From Phlebiopsis flavidoalba (Eukaryota; Basidiomycota; Agaricomycetes; Polyporales; Phanerochaetaceae): a DNA stretch of 64,000 bases. The notes beneath the pieces were generated by a model, which saw only the letters and a list, made by a program, of their open reading frames with translations, searched no databases and had not been told where the DNA came from. Of this stretch, positions 1 to 15,184 are shown one piece after another. Within the stretch, counting starts at the first letter, position 1. Each line of letters opens with the position of its first letter. The position numbers were made by a program, and so were the translations under genes. The stretch spans positions 1 to 64,000 of the forward strand of contig JAOCPU010000061.1 of NCBI GenBank assembly GCA_035772785.1, read 5' to 3'.

Positions 1-1880
1 TGCTCTACTTAGTGTTATAGCACTTCTCGCCCTTTAAGCAACACACAGACAAGGTCGATAAAGGTTTTCGTGATACTGTCATGAGCAGCCATGATGGCAT
101 GCTTCATTTTCTGAGCAAAGGCCCACACAACAGCAAGCTTGTCAAGCCGAAAGATTTTTCTGCTTAAGTATATTTGAGTCAGACCTTTGCAGTTGGTTAC
201 TCCAGTAAATTGACACCTCAGCAAAAGACCATGATGGCAATGCATGCTCTCAACTTCTACACGACACATATTTCCAGTTTATGGACCAAGGGTAATTAAC
301 TTGTGAGCTCAGTGGGAACATTAATTTTGCAAAAAAAAGCTGCAACGAATGTGCAGTATACGTTGGTTCTTGTTCTTGCAAGATTCACCTCTGCAATCTC
401 TACTGACAGATCCATTGGTTGTGTAACGAGAGTTTTTAGGGATGGCTCTCGATTTCGAGGTTGCGAAGCGTAAATTCAAGCGGTGAACTTGGGAGCGATG
501 GGTGTGCTTGCTACAGCGGATGCTCATGAAGGCCCTGTAGTTGTCGTTCGCGAGATTGCCACATTGTGTGTGTCACGTTTTCCCTTGAGCTCTTGAATTG
601 CCCTTGATCGGTGCTTGTGCCGTTAACGTCACTCAGATGATTCCTTAGGAATTAGTCCGAACAAAGCAATGTCATTTTTGCGAGATTAAACCCCCACTGC
701 AGTCCAGTATGCCGCCCATAGGAGTGTTCTTTTTGTGAAAGTTGGGAACCTTTTTCACTTTAGACTCATCAACCTTGCTCGCAATCCCATTACGTAATTT
801 CGCTCGGGGGGGGGGGGGATAGGGTTGTTCAACAATCCGGCCTACAATCATAAAAAATCTGCCAGAGTATATAAGCAACAAGTCTCACTTGAAGATATGT
901 ATAATATGCACCTTGAGGATGTTGCAACAGTTTCTTGGGCACACTGCTAATTGGCATCCGTGAGCCTCATACTTGCAAAGCCCGCTGTTGGCCGGTTGGC
1001 ACAAATCTTTTCAATCTGTGTCCAGTAGGCAATGTGCAATATATCAACATAACATTGTTATATCAGAAATAGAGAGTCGGGAAATAGACATGTATGTGGA
1101 TTGAGCGACGGTGCGAGGAAATTGGAAAGGTTGGGAAAGGGGACTCCTCGTTTCTGCTGGGGGCGGTCAGGTCGTAGTCGATTGGGACGTTCCCACGGTC
1201 GTTTCGGGAGGGGAATTAATGTATTACAAAGTAGGTTGGGCGGTTGGTGAGCAGCAACCAAGTTCGTGAGATAAAAGGTCACTGGGTGTGAGGTGGGTGG
1301 AGATGTTTTGTGGGTTATTGGCTGAGGCACTTAGTACTTGATACGGTGCGCGTCGGACGGACTGTTAGAGTCGTTTGGTGAACGTTCTTTGATATTTGGG
1401 TAGTTCTCGTAGGGTACATACATTCAGTGTAAATCAATGGTTACTTATATACGTTTTCCATCCTCTCTTTAGCTCTAATCATGTTTCGCTTAGTAGACTT
1501 TTGGGGCTTGCGTAAAGCTTTGGCTTGAGCGGGCCTTCCCTTGTTCCATTGTTCTGAGTAAGTGGCGTCTGTGTGGTGACTTGGTCCGCGACCTATGTCT
1601 TTGTCAAGTTCGGCGGGCGTGGTTCTGCCGTACGGTCGGCTCGTTCATGTCGTGTATTTATGTCCAATTGAGTTCTATCATGTATAGACATTTTGTAATA
1701 GGAAAACTTCTCTGCAAGCTTGAGCTTCAACAACCAGAGTCTTTGACATTGGGTAGAAGAATATGTTTGTTGAACAGATTTTGGTAGTGCATAGGGCAAG
1801 CCATTGGGAGCTATGCACAGACATATGAGAAAGGTTGCAACAGTTAAAAGTGCAGACCTATTTTAGAGAAGTAAGAACAT
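1..1880. other. Gene-poor region, no supported gene
   Basis: Only short open frames occur here and none could be matched to a family. There is a run of about 13 G near 806 and ordinary AT-rich sequence elsewhere. The minus-strand frame at 15-269 reads like protein (HDSITKTFIDLVCVLLKG) and might be a transposon-coding fragment, but I do not recognise it. Confidence 0.4.
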
Positions 1881-1889
1881 AAATGGGCC

Positions 1890-2420
1890 TTGAAGAGTTT
1901 TTCAAAGACAGCTCTCTCCTCAGCTGTCAAAAACTTCAATATCACCATTGACCCAGTTTATCTTCAAACTCTATATAGAATGTGTTTGTTGGCATTAGTG
2001 TTGTCATCATGTAGGTGGTGGAGTCTTTCAACAGTGGCTTGTAGCTCCTCGATATTGAGGCCATCAATAAGCTCAAGGATGAGCTCATCTTTGGCTAAGA
2101 GTAGTGTGCCATTGGATTGGGGGGTTGTGTATTGCTTGCATTTGGAAATATCAAAAATACCAGAAAAGCTGGCAAGCACTCAGATTATAGTGTACAAAAA
2201 GCACCAAACTTGGCGCTCTTTGCCAGAAAATGAAGAAACAAGATCTGTGCAATGTGTTGACCATTGCGTCATTATTTGTTGTATTATCCAGAGTGATCGC
2301 CACCAGTACGGTATGACAGTTAAAGGGCATTGTTTTACAGATCAGAGATATGAAATGCAACCTTGTCTTTGAGTTTGAGTCTATGAGAACATCTGCGAAA
2401 TGTGGCAGCAAGATTTGTGC
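1890..2420 (-). pseudogene. Decayed hAT-family transposase fragment
   Basis: Two overlapping minus-strand frames together resemble the RNase-H-like core of fungal hAT transposases. One frame carries ITLDNTTNNDAMVNTL, which fits the family's 'T-x-DNA-x-NN-x-TM' block around a catalytic Asp. A second frame, just downstream, carries RQVWCFLYTII, which fits the 'RVRCFxHxxNL' block that normally follows within a few tens of residues. The two blocks are in different frames, so at least one frameshift separates them, and an in-frame stop follows the second block. Further downstream LAKDELILELIDGLNIEELQ continues in frame-compatible fashion. No terminal repeats could be assigned. This is a family-level match by eye; the element is certainly not intact. 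Confidence 0.6.
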
Positions 2421-5120
2421 TGGTATGACTCTTGATGTATATCAGACATAGTAAACTCAAACAAAGATAAAAGAAAGTACATACAAGGAATGCCTTGGTG
2501 GCCCTCAATCATGTCAAGTAAAAAAAAACCCAAATGCGGCTACTATGGTGGCTAAGTGTGGCAAGTCATATAAAGCCGTAAGGAAATGCAGTGATTTAGA
2601 AATGACCAAAGCATCCGTCTTGTAGCTCAAAAGGCTGGTAAAGGAAAGGGAGAGCTCTGGAGATTCCACATTAGTCTATAAAAAATATAGTCACGCAAAG
2701 CATGTGAAATGAACTCGCCTCGAAGCATGTGGGCAAATTCACACTGAGTGCAATGCTTAAATACAACCTGTACATCATATCCCACAGTTAGCTAGCCGTG
2801 ATGTATCTGATGGATGCTGGAACGGCCTGTTTTCATCAAACAGAGAAACCCCCAGTTAGCCACAATTTTGAAGGGCCTCAGGCTGTTTTGCAAGACCTAA
2901 CGAAGACAATCTCATGTGCAAATCTAGAAAGGTTCATCAATAGGGCGTTTCTTCCTCCATTCTGTGAGTACGTGACAAGTCCAGATCACTTTTGGACGGT
3001 AAACACAGAGTAATGTGTTACTCTTCATATTTCATTGATCTTCTTCGACATATGTTCTTGTTTGTGTCACGTAGAGTTGGGCAGGCCAGCATTGAATGCG
3101 GCTGGGCATAAGCTTCTGAATTTCCCCCTAGCACATGAATGTGAATGTGCCCTGGTGATTATATTGCATGTTGACATGGTGTCTTTAGTGTCGATATAGC
3201 AACACACTGTATATTTGCACCCACGTGCCTGGCATGCTAACTCAGTAGCGACAAGCTTACCAACGCCTTCACGAGTGGCTTGAAGTAGGGCAGCGCACAA
3301 TCAGACGTTGTTCAAAAGTACTCAGCCAGTGGCGGATCTCGGCCTCCGTCACTACACCACCGTGTCTCTTACTCAACACTTACAAGTAGCGTGTGTACTA
3401 TGGCAGAGTTAAAAACAGTCTCAGTATAGCTCATCAGAGAGAATGCAAAGTCTGGTCGATGTAAACGAAGTCATGAATGCATTATAAATTGGTATTCGAT
3501 CTTATAAAATTGAGAGAAAACTTAAGAAAAATAGCAGCTTAAAATGAGGAAAGCATAAAAAAAAGGACAACTGAGGACAGTTAAAATCTCAGTGGCCCCC
3601 AGATATTCTGCGCCAAAACTGTTTGGCACACGGATAGATCGACAATGTTGGACTAAAGTACACAATAAATAAAGGAAAAGTTAGTGAGGTTATATAAAGG
3701 ACTTTATGTAAAATAGATAGTTTAATCATAGTAGCACTAAGGAATTAGTAATCCTAGCTCTAAAAATAGCTACAGCTTACAAAGCATTAGTCAGCTGCTT
3801 GTTTGGCAAGGAAGTTTGCTTTGCCCTGATTGGTTAGGCAAAAATACCTCAGATGACCGGCTTACCAAGCAAGAAAAGTAGAGACAAGGCTTTTATGCTA
3901 TTGGCTGGCAGGCACAAATGTACAAAACAGGTTACTACTAGCATAGCCTGTAACTGTACTAGTGTAGCCTCGCTAACATGCCACCAGGCAACAATTACTA
4001 CAGGCCAAACAGTATATAAGAAGTTCAAAATTTTGAGCAAGGCTCAAGACTCAGACGTAAAAAGCCCCAGAAGCTGAGAAGGCTCAGAGGGTGGGAGAAC
4101 CCTCTCTGAATCCCAGACTTAGCTGTATAATACTCTGAGACACTCAATCTAATTTGTATATATTTGCTGAATAATCTACTACGCGTGCTGCAATAAGTTC
4201 AGAAATAAACTATCCTCCTCCATCAGGCTGGGCAGCTTTTGACCTGCAAAAGACAAGAGATCTTTTGAGGCAGTGCAGAGCTCACTGTGTTAGCAAAGGC
4301 TTTTCGCAAAAAGAGGCGGTAAAAGGGCTAACTTCACTATGACTGAAAGTACTTTGAGGACTAATACGTACAAAACTGAATCAACTTCCAGATGCAAGTG
4401 TGATTGATTCACCTTCTGTTTGCAAATTTGCTACTATACTTCTAGTTACCCTTTTCAATTCAATCTTGCTTATATCTAAACAACACACTCAGAGAAAGAG
4501 TAGAACTTCTCACGTCCAACTTGAACATTAAACCGACTGCTCAAAACAAGTCTCCTGCTTGTAAGTACACATTTGAGAATCCATCCAGGGAGCTTTCTAA
4601 AGCCAGAGTTTAACAACTCAAGCACAGCGAAGCTTGGAGTCTTGGTTTCTTCTCTTCCAACTGAATAACTGTGATAGCCCAGTGTAGTAGCCCAGTGAAC
4701 CACAGCAGATAAAATCCCCTTAGAGTCCAGAGCAGCTGTGCTGAGCTCTCCAAGCTCATTTCATCAGTCTTGCCTCTCTAAGACCCGACACTATCTGGCA
4801 CAACAACAGGTAGTAATGGGTATCTGGAGCAATATCTATATCCATACCCATGGACACCCATGAGCAAAACCCACATGAGTTTTATCTACCCATGATATAG
4901 CCTAGTTCTTTGTCTTTGCTTCTTGTCTAGGTAACCTCTGGTACAGACTGCTTTATATAATAGAATAATGCAAATCATCACATATACACAATTGTTAGGG
5001 GTTGTTGAGCAAGCTAGGGCAGAAAAAAACAGGAAGACAAACCCGACCAAGTGAAATGCAACTGATAATTGGATACTACACAACACAGATTTACAACAAT
5101 TGTCATGACTATTGTATTTT
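2421..5120. other. Intergenic, likely old transposon debris
   Basis: No recognisable gene. Short frames at 2798-3013 (+) and 3067-3300 (-) have protein-like composition, the latter with clustered Cys and His, but no family could be named. The sequence becomes steadily more AT-rich toward 5 kb. Confidence 0.35.
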
Positions 5121-5126
5121 AGCCTT

Positions 5127-5415
5127 TACAAGCTATTCTTTGTTATGCACAAAAACAATATTTTCTCAATTTATCTCACTGGTGCTGACTATATACAGCT
5201 GCAGACAAAAGTAATGCAATTGAGCTTTAAGGACTTGAAAACAATAGATTATAACTTGTGTGACTCAAGGTATGGCTATAAGCTGTAAATCACATACATA
5301 AAAGATATATATGTAGTACTTTATAACAATATCATATTACTATATATAGCAAGTGCTTATAGAAGAAATTGAATATATATTATTTTTGAGCATAACAAAG
5401 AATAGCTTGTAAAGG
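5127..5415. repeat. Inverted repeat pair V
   Basis: The stretch at 5127-5175, beginning TACAAGCTATTCTTTGTTAT, recurs as its reverse complement at about 5369-5415. Arms are about 45 bp with a few mismatches and flank the left end of the larger Tc1-like element, so this repeat straddles an element boundary. Confidence 0.65.
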
Positions 5416-5474
5416 GTGAAATAAAATGGTAATGTGAAATCTTTTTGTATTTGAATTAACTTTATATAAAGACA

Positions 5475-5790
5475 TAACTTCACAAATATCTTCAGCCAAT
5501 AAAAGCTATTTATTACAAAACATTTATATAATTGCATTTTGCAATTGCTATATTAAATTTAGATTGCTTTCTAAAATATTTGCAAGAAAGCAGTTTAAAT
5601 AATGGAAGTAATGTGGTCGTTTATAAGCTCTCATCAATGCCTGGCTGAAGTTTGGATATTAGTGTTAACATTGTCCAAATTATATAATATCCTAGTTTTA
5701 GTTCTGGGCACGCTGATTACAAAATGCAATTACATGAATGCTCTGTAATGAGCAGTGTTGATTAGCTAAAGATATTTGTGAAGTTATGTC
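5475..5790. repeat. Palindromic repeat W
   Basis: GACATAACTTCACAAATATC at 5475 onward is exactly mirrored near 5767-5790, and the next segment (AAAATGCAATT motif) is mirrored at about 5520-5540 and 5718-5735. The centre lies near 5630. It fits a short long-TIR mini-element; no coding potential. Confidence 0.6.
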
Positions 5791-5920
5791 CATACATGAG
5801 GCAGATTTTGGTATATAACCAATTTTCAACTGCAGTTTTAATTTAGCTCACACAACCCGTTCTTTAATGCACTCAAAAGTAAAAATATGTTCAATTTATC
5901 TCATAAAAGCACTTGCTATA

Positions 5921-7319
5921 CAGTGACTGAAACAAAAGTGTGTCACATACACTTAGATATTGAGCACTCAAAATATTCAAAACTATAGTGAGAATTGTAT
6001 AGAATAGCATAAAGAGCATTTTTTTGATATATAAGAACACATATACTATAAGTAGTAATAGATACTGGGTAATGAGCACAATATATAATAAATTTGCTCT
6101 TATCAGAGATTCTTTTTATTATAAGGAATAGAAAATATTTTGCATTTGAAGATTCACATGTTGAAAAATATCTTTGAGAACTATTCCCTATACTGAATAT
6201 ATAATGCATTAGAGGTTATCATAGCTACGCTACCTATTATGGCCACAAATTTTTCATAGAGAAAGCAAGATAGAAATATGATTTTATTTTGTTATTTGTT
6301 ACATGTTATAAAAATATATCTGTCTATTTTTTCCCACACATTCAGTGTTCCTTTTTTTCATAGCTGACAAAAATCAAATATTGACCACATATTCCATACA
6401 GCCAATATAAATTAAATAGTATTATCCCAGTGACTGACAAAAATATGTCAACACTTCGATATATTGAGCATCTCAGGAATATATTGTAGGATATTTATAT
6501 GGGCAATTACGGAAAAAGCAATATCTTTTGTAAAATACTATGATAATGAACATCATTTTCAAAATTACATATATATACCATAATATGGCAAACTATGATG
6601 TTTAATAAATAAATACATGAAAATGGCACAATAGAAGATTCCTTTATTACACAACCAAAGAGAAAGATATGCATTTACATACCATTGAGAAAATATCTTC
6701 ATTCATGGGCAATTGTATAAAAAGATCTATATGATATGTATTTGATATCATTATTGAATGGATGTTGATTCTTTATCTGTCATAGCTATATGTGAAATAC
6801 TATTTCATTTATATTGGCTGTAATGGAGTATAGGGTAATATCTGATTCTTGTCAGCTATAGAAATGAAATACTAAATGTGTGAGAAAAAAGACAGACATA
6901 CTATTTTAAAGTATGGCAAGTTAAAAATAAAATTCCATTTTTACCTTGCTGGCTCTAAGCTATTTTGTGGCATATATAACATGTAGCTAGCTAATATGGT
7001 AAAGCTGTGATACACTTATTATATACAAGTATAGGTTATGGTATCAAGGTTTTTTTTTACTAATATTAATCTTTCAATGCAAAACATTTTTATTACTGTA
7101 TAATTAAAGAATCTCTGAGAAGAGCAAATTTAGTACATTTGCTTTGTTGTCCAATGGCTATAACTACCTATGGTATATGTGTGTATATCAAAAATAGCTC
7201 TTCATGCTATTTTTATACAATTTTCATTACTGTTATCCAATAGCTCTCCTTATGAATATCTTATTTAAAATTCTTTGAGCATCCAATATCTAAGTGTGAC
7301 ACACTTTTGTCAGTTACTG
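5921..7319. mobile_element. Long-TIR mariner-like element X
   Basis: The left end CAGTGACTGAAACAAAAGTG (5921 on, preceded by TA) matches the reverse complement of the right end, CAGTAACTGACAAAAGTGTG, ending at 7319. The arms stay similar for about 280 bp (5921-6210 against 7050-7319), an unusually long terminal repeat. The CAGTNACTGACAAAA end is typical of fungal Tc1/mariner relatives (family knowledge). No transposase is present between the arms. The right flank reads TG rather than TA. Confidence 0.6.
6335..6890. repeat. Inverted repeat pair Z
   Basis: About 90 bp at 6335-6427 (containing CATAGCTGACAAAAATCA) recurs in reverse at 6786-6890. The interval between is exactly the left arm of element Y, so Z appears to be a palindromic element interrupted by a Y arm. 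Confidence 0.55.
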
Positions 7320-7709
7320 TGCATATAGCTGTGACAGAAAGAATCATTGTTTATTCAAATAATGACATCAAATACATATTATGCATGCTTTGTTATACAA
7401 TTACCCAATGAATCAGGATATTGTTATCAATAGCACATAAAATGAATGCTTTTTTGTAGTTATATAATAAAGAAATCTTCTACTGGTGCAGTTTTAATGT
7501 GTTTGTTTATTATACCATCACAGTTGCGTATATATGGTATATATATATATAACTATATATATATATATTTTTGAAAATAATATTCAATATCATAGTATTT
7601 GACAAAAAGATTTGCCTTCTATAGGGTTTCTCATAAGGATGAATATTGTACAATATATTCTTTTAGATGATCAATATCCCAAGTGTGACCACATTTTTGT
7701 CAGTTACTG
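6428..7709. mobile_element. Long-TIR mariner-like element Y
   Basis: The left end CAGTGACTGACAAAAATATG starts at 6428. The reverse complement of its right end, CAGTAACTGACAAAAATGTG, ends at 7709 and is followed by TA. Arms of about 360 bp match (6428-6785 against about 7320-7709), including GAATATATTGTA close to both ends. A (TA)n run near 7530-7570 lies in the right arm. Element Y overlaps element X in an interleaved way, not nested, so the block has been rearranged. Confidence 0.6.
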
Positions 7710-7909
7710 TATATTCAAATAATCTTATGAGCATCTGCTATATATGGTAATATGACATTGTGATAAAATACTACATAAACCATATTGTATATATGCAATT
7801 TACAGCTTATGACTATTTTCTAAGTTTAAACAAATTATAAGCTATTGCTATATATGTTCCAAGGTATGTAAAGCCTAATTGCATTACTTTTGTCTGTCGA
7901 CTGTGTAGT

Positions 7910-9640
7910 TAATGTCGGAAAATGTAAAACCCCCTATTTATGAAGACACCAAATCTTACGATAGCTTTGAGGCGCTTTTCTGATAAGGCCCCTGTTAAGG
8001 CAAGATCAAACACTTGTGAACCTCTTATCAGACACGGCGGATCTGAGAGTGCTGAAAAGACACGGCAACGGCCTTGTAAGACCAGCTTTTAAAGCCACAC
8101 CGTCTCATAAGTCATCGCCGCTCCAACTCAGGGCGCCTAATCATAGGCGAGAAAGTCAGTAGCTGTTCTTACCGAAGTGTTACTGGGTAAATAACTCGTA
8201 GTGATCGTCTAATTAGCCTTAGTAGACTCTCGAGGGGTGGGCTCTGCCTCTCTATTTGTTTTCTCACATGTTAAACAAGCACAGGTGTAAACCTATTTGC
8301 ATATGGAGTCTATCATCGGTCACTCTATGGCTGCTTCTTACAGTAGGTGTTGAAATACACAACAAGTGTGGTTGATTCTCTCTTGAAGTGAGTGAATAGA
8401 CGCTTATATAGGATTTAGCTTTTTTACCCCCTAATGGACACTTTAGTCCTAGTGGTTTTTGAGATTGGTGTAAATAGACAGTAGCACGTACGCACCGAGG
8501 GGAGCCGTGTCGCAATTTTCAAATCCCATAGTAGACACTTCATAGCAATAGCTGTAGAAATAACTAGTAACGCGAAAGTAGAGCAGTAGTACAGGTACTA
8601 GGCAGTAAACAGTATGGGGTACTGAAGAAAGGGGGATGAGCACATAGAAAGATTAATGATAAAAGGGGATGAGTAGTGGGTAGTACAAGGAAATAGGAGG
8701 GAGAGAAGAGCGAAGTTGGGCAAAAAAAGCAGAAAGGATCAGATGCAGTAAGTAAAGATTTGTTACTTTTTTCTGGCAAGAGCGCCTCACTTCCACGGCG
8801 TGTTGCCAGATCATCCGCGTCTTGCAAGGCCCTTTTCAGGATTTCTCCTTTCTTACAAGACGCTTATCAGGGCGCTCGCGTCTTTTTGACCTTTTAAGGG
8901 CTTGTAAAACCCCTGCCGAGGGTAATTTACTTTTTGCAACATTTTTTCATAAATCAGAAACTCAACCAAAAGGTTTGTGTTTTTGTTTTATTCTGCTCCA
9001 AATTCACAAGGTGGATCACAATGCCATCAAAACTGGTGCTATGAATGCTGATTTTGGCATGTTTCTTCTGCAACTTTTGTTTCTAGTGTAATATTGATGG
9101 CACGCTATTCCATAGCTGCTAATCGACACCAATCAACACTCTAACATGATTAGTGGTTTTCATCTTTCTGTTGACCGATTCCTTGCAGGGGAATCGGAAC
9201 TACCACCGGGTAGAGGGCTAGGGACCAGACTAGTCTAAAGCTCCTTTTTGAACCTCTAAAGTGTATTTTGGTAATGTTTGCCACTCCATTTGCCAGCTGC
9301 GCAACAATGTACAATACAGCCGGCATTGCCACCCCGGCAAATTGGCAGGGCAGGTTGGCGAATGTTGCCAAGCGCGCTGGATTCACATAGCATGAGCCTG
9401 GGCGAAGCCATTCCTGCCAAGCGGGCTGGATACGAGTGCCTTACGAGAGTGCGCCGAACGGACCTTGAGCATCGTAAGAAGCTCCCGACCTGGGCAAGCA
9501 CCAACGGCGGAAACCTACTCGCGAAGCGCCCAGCCGATGATGAGTCAATATGCTCAGCTGGGCGCTCAAAGGTCTCAGGCGATGCGTCTTGAGCACCCGC
9601 CATTCGGTTCAGACCACACGCCGAGTACGCCAGTCTCGTG
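7910..9640. other. Intergenic, no supported gene
   Basis: No family-level match in any frame. It contains one short hairpin at 9175-9197 (CCGATTCC / GGAATCGG arms) whose sequence and flanks recur at 31798-31817. Confidence 0.4.
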
Positions 9641-9641
9641 C

Positions 9642-9648
9642 TATATAA
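9642..9648 (+). promoter_or_regulatory. TATA-like box upstream of ARG5,6
   Basis: TATATAA about 45 bp upstream of the first ATG of the ARG5,6-like gene, on the same strand. The placement fits a core promoter element; no experimental support. Confidence 0.45.
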
Positions 9649-9691
9649 ACTTCACACCTTCTTGACCTCCCATCCTACAGAAACCGTAAGG

Positions 9692-12778
<3,087 letters not shown>

Positions 12779-13059
12779 ACTCATCCTCCTCTCAGCATGC
12801 AAAGCTTTTAGACACCTTCAAATCTACGTTGCTCGTCTCACTTTTCTCCTCGATTTTCCGTATATCGAGGACACGCATAGTTTGTGGCCCATAATTGCAC
12901 CTGTTCCCGAGTGCCTATTGTATGCTCTCGCGGTACGAATAATACTATTACTTCGCGTTCTATCATGGTGCGGACTCTGGAGCAATTAGGAATTAAGTAT
13001 ACAACAAGAAAGGTAACATAGTGAGTATGAAGTGCAGCAACTAGTAAATAGTACAGTAA

Positions 13060-14408
13060 TCAATCGTACTGGCTCATGATTTCGTTAATTGTGTCTTGGT
13101 CTAGCGAAATGTCACCATAACTCGAGTCTGAGTCGGCATGCACCCCCCCTTCGATCGACGGAGACAGACTCCGCGAGGGCCTTTCTTGGGACACCTCGGG
13201 GCTCGGCGATCTCTGCGGCACGGGAAAGCTTGCTGGAGGCATTTCTTGCGATGCGTTTGGAACAGGTGAGCGTAGGGTGGCCTAAATCCTCGTTGCTTCA
13301 TGGGCATCTCTTGTGACGGGCGAAAGGCCGAGGACACGCCCGAGTGGGTGCTCGTGCGCCGCATGCCCAGTACAGGAGGCTTGCGAGGCTGTGTTGTGGC
13401 CAGGGGGAGGTCGCTGAGGGGTAGAAGCGGAAGCAGCAACGTCCATCTTCGTGCGAGGTTCCCGGGAGGAATGAGCGAGTTGTGCTTTCGGTCGCGGTGG
13501 GGGGATGGCCGGAGGAAGGTCGATCGTCTTGGATACACGTTTGTGGTGCTGGTACGGATCGTCGTATGTCCGTAACGAGCGAGGGACGAGACGAAGGCTG
13601 TTTGGGATGTCCGAGTGGGTGACATGGATGTGCAGGTCTGGCATGAGATGAATTCGCTACAGGTGGCTCGTGCTTCGCCGTGTCTCGTTCCACTTGCTTC
13701 TCTACATCAACGTCCATTAATGACGCTTCCTCATCTCCGGGGTCCCGATATGTATCCTTATTCAGCGACACGTTCGTGCAACCGACGAGCTCGTCAACGG
13801 GTTCTCGTAGGGGCATCGCACCTTTGTGCTCAGGTAGTGACTCTGCATCCCTCCGCTTCCCCTTGACCCCATTCTCCCCTGCTTCCTTACTTCTGCCCGC
13901 TGTTTTGCGCTTTGATTACGATCGACCTGGTCCGCTACTTCTCTTGAAAGCAGGGAAAATCGGGTGTTCTCCGGTGCTGGGTATACGGGACGATGTTCAA
14001 ACCGTGGGGGCACGCCCTGGTTTCCTAGGCCTACTGGCGTGCTTGTTATCATTATCTCTGGATGGACCATCTAAAGAACCCGTAGAGGACGATAGCGATG
14101 ATGATCGCAGAGTGTTGGCGGCGGGTGTCATGATGTCGTACTGTTCGTACAGTGACGGGAGCTTGCTCGCAGTGAGGGCTATAGGTAGGCATTACTGTAT
14201 AGATGATGAGGAAACAAACTAGATAGCCACTCACCTTTGAGTGAGGTTTTGCCCACTTTACTCCTCAGTTCGTTATAAGCGACAGACGAAGTCGGAGATG
14301 ATTCCCAGTGGACTCTATCCACGCCAGACGAGCCGATAGTCTCTTGGACCATGTACGCGTCGTTTGCGAGAGCTCTGGGATCATTAAATCGAGTTCAGAG
14401 TCGTTCAT
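13060..14408 (-). CDS. Low-complexity Ser/Pro-rich protein of unknown function
   Basis: I do not recognise this gene. A start ATG is at 14406-14408. The frame DPRALANDAYMVQETIG follows after a small frame change and runs to a splice donor near 14230. The remainder is rich in Ser, Pro, Arg and Asp, as expected for a disordered nuclear or signalling protein. It ends in an acidic tail, YGDISLDQDTINEIMSQYD, with a stop at 13060. That tail is the most protein-like and probably most conserved part. Three overlapping minus frames between 13.1 and 14.1 kb carry the coding signal in turn, which fits frameshifts like those seen in the neighbours. The neighbours are ARG5,6 (tail to tail) and elongin C (same strand). 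Confidence 0.5.
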
Positions 14409-14971
14409 GATGGATGGCTTGAGTAAAACGCGTCGGATCTTGCTTTCTAGCGCAACAAACGATATATGAGTATGGATTTCTCAGTTTGTGAGACCGTAAC
14501 ATACTGGGAACGGTATGAGCACCTAGGGGCGCGTGAAAAGCCGCAGGCGTATGCAACTAAGCTGAGCATAAAGTGTTTGGTAGTATTGAACTACGTACGT
14601 CGGCCGAAGCTGTACGGGACGGAGAGCGGGTGGGTGGAAGTGGCCCAGAGCGTTGAGAGCCAGGGCGCGGGTCGGGCTTTGAATGCAACGTCATGTGACC
14701 CCGTCGTCGCGATCCTTAATTACATCTACAGCGCGACGTGGGGTCTCCAAGACTCCGAGCGGGGCCAATAGCGGACGTATGAGGCCTCAGCCAATACTAG
14801 CGTGGCCGCGCACATCAGGCAAGAGTCGACTTGTGCGAGACGCATACTTATATTGCGGAGCGCACTTTCAAGCAAACAGTTGGCAGACATAGAATTTAAA
14901 GGTGCTATTACAAGACGCGACTGGAGACCGTATCTCCTTTCGCTGTCTCTGTACATGCTCATGCTGCGTAG
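14409..14971. other. Intergenic; no supported gene
   Basis: About 560 bp between the 5' end of the low-complexity gene and the G-rich tract. A plus-strand frame at 14466-14771 has no recognisable content. This stretch may include the upstream region of the minus-strand gene and, if elongin C has a last intron, its terminal exon. Confidence 0.35.
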
Positions 14972-15177
14972 TGGGGGTGGGAGTGGGAGGTGGGGGGGGG
15001 GGGGAGAGGGGAGGGGGGAGGGGGTGTGGATAGGGGGGGGGATGGGGGGGGAGGAGGTGGGGGGTGGGGTAGTTGGGTAGGGAGTGAGTGGGGTGGGGGG
15101 GGGTGGTGGTGGAAGGAGGGGGGGGGTTGGAATGGGTGGGAGGGGAGGGGGGGGGGGGGGGAGGGGGGGGGGGGTCG
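14972..15177. repeat. About 200-bp G-rich (C-rich on minus strand) low-complexity tract
   Basis: Almost uninterrupted runs of G on the plus strand, up to about 16 in a row, broken by single A or T. On the minus strand it begins within 10 nt of the elongin C stop codon, so it lies either in the 3' UTR or in a terminal intron of that gene. Long proline-rich frames through it are an artefact of composition. Confidence 0.9.
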
Positions 15178-15184
15178 CGTAGTG

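Larger units (their letters stand above)
5196..7905. mobile_element. Degenerate Tc1/mariner-like element, outer inverted repeat pair T
   Basis: A perfect 20-bp inverted repeat, CAGACAAAAGTAATGCAATT, lies at 5202-5221 and, reversed, at 7877-7896. Similarity of the arms continues inward for about 150 bp (to about 5350 and from about 7735). The outer ends are CAGCTG- and CACAGTCGA-like and each abuts a TA dinucleotide (5194-5195 and 7906-7907), as expected for the TA target duplication of Tc1/mariner elements. No transposase frame survives. The interior is filled by further inverted repeats (W, X, Y, Z). Class assignment rests on end sequence and the TA only. Confidence 0.6.

Noticed and set aside
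5340..5537. Possible protein-coding frames in the AT-rich 5-8 kb block
   Set aside because: Their Leu/Ile/Tyr/Phe-rich content follows directly from AT-rich sequence, and they fall inside inverted-repeat arms.
9278..9592. Plus-strand frame of 104 codons just upstream of ARG5,6
   Set aside because: It overlaps a minus-strand frame of similar length, has no recognisable motif, and sits in the expected promoter region.
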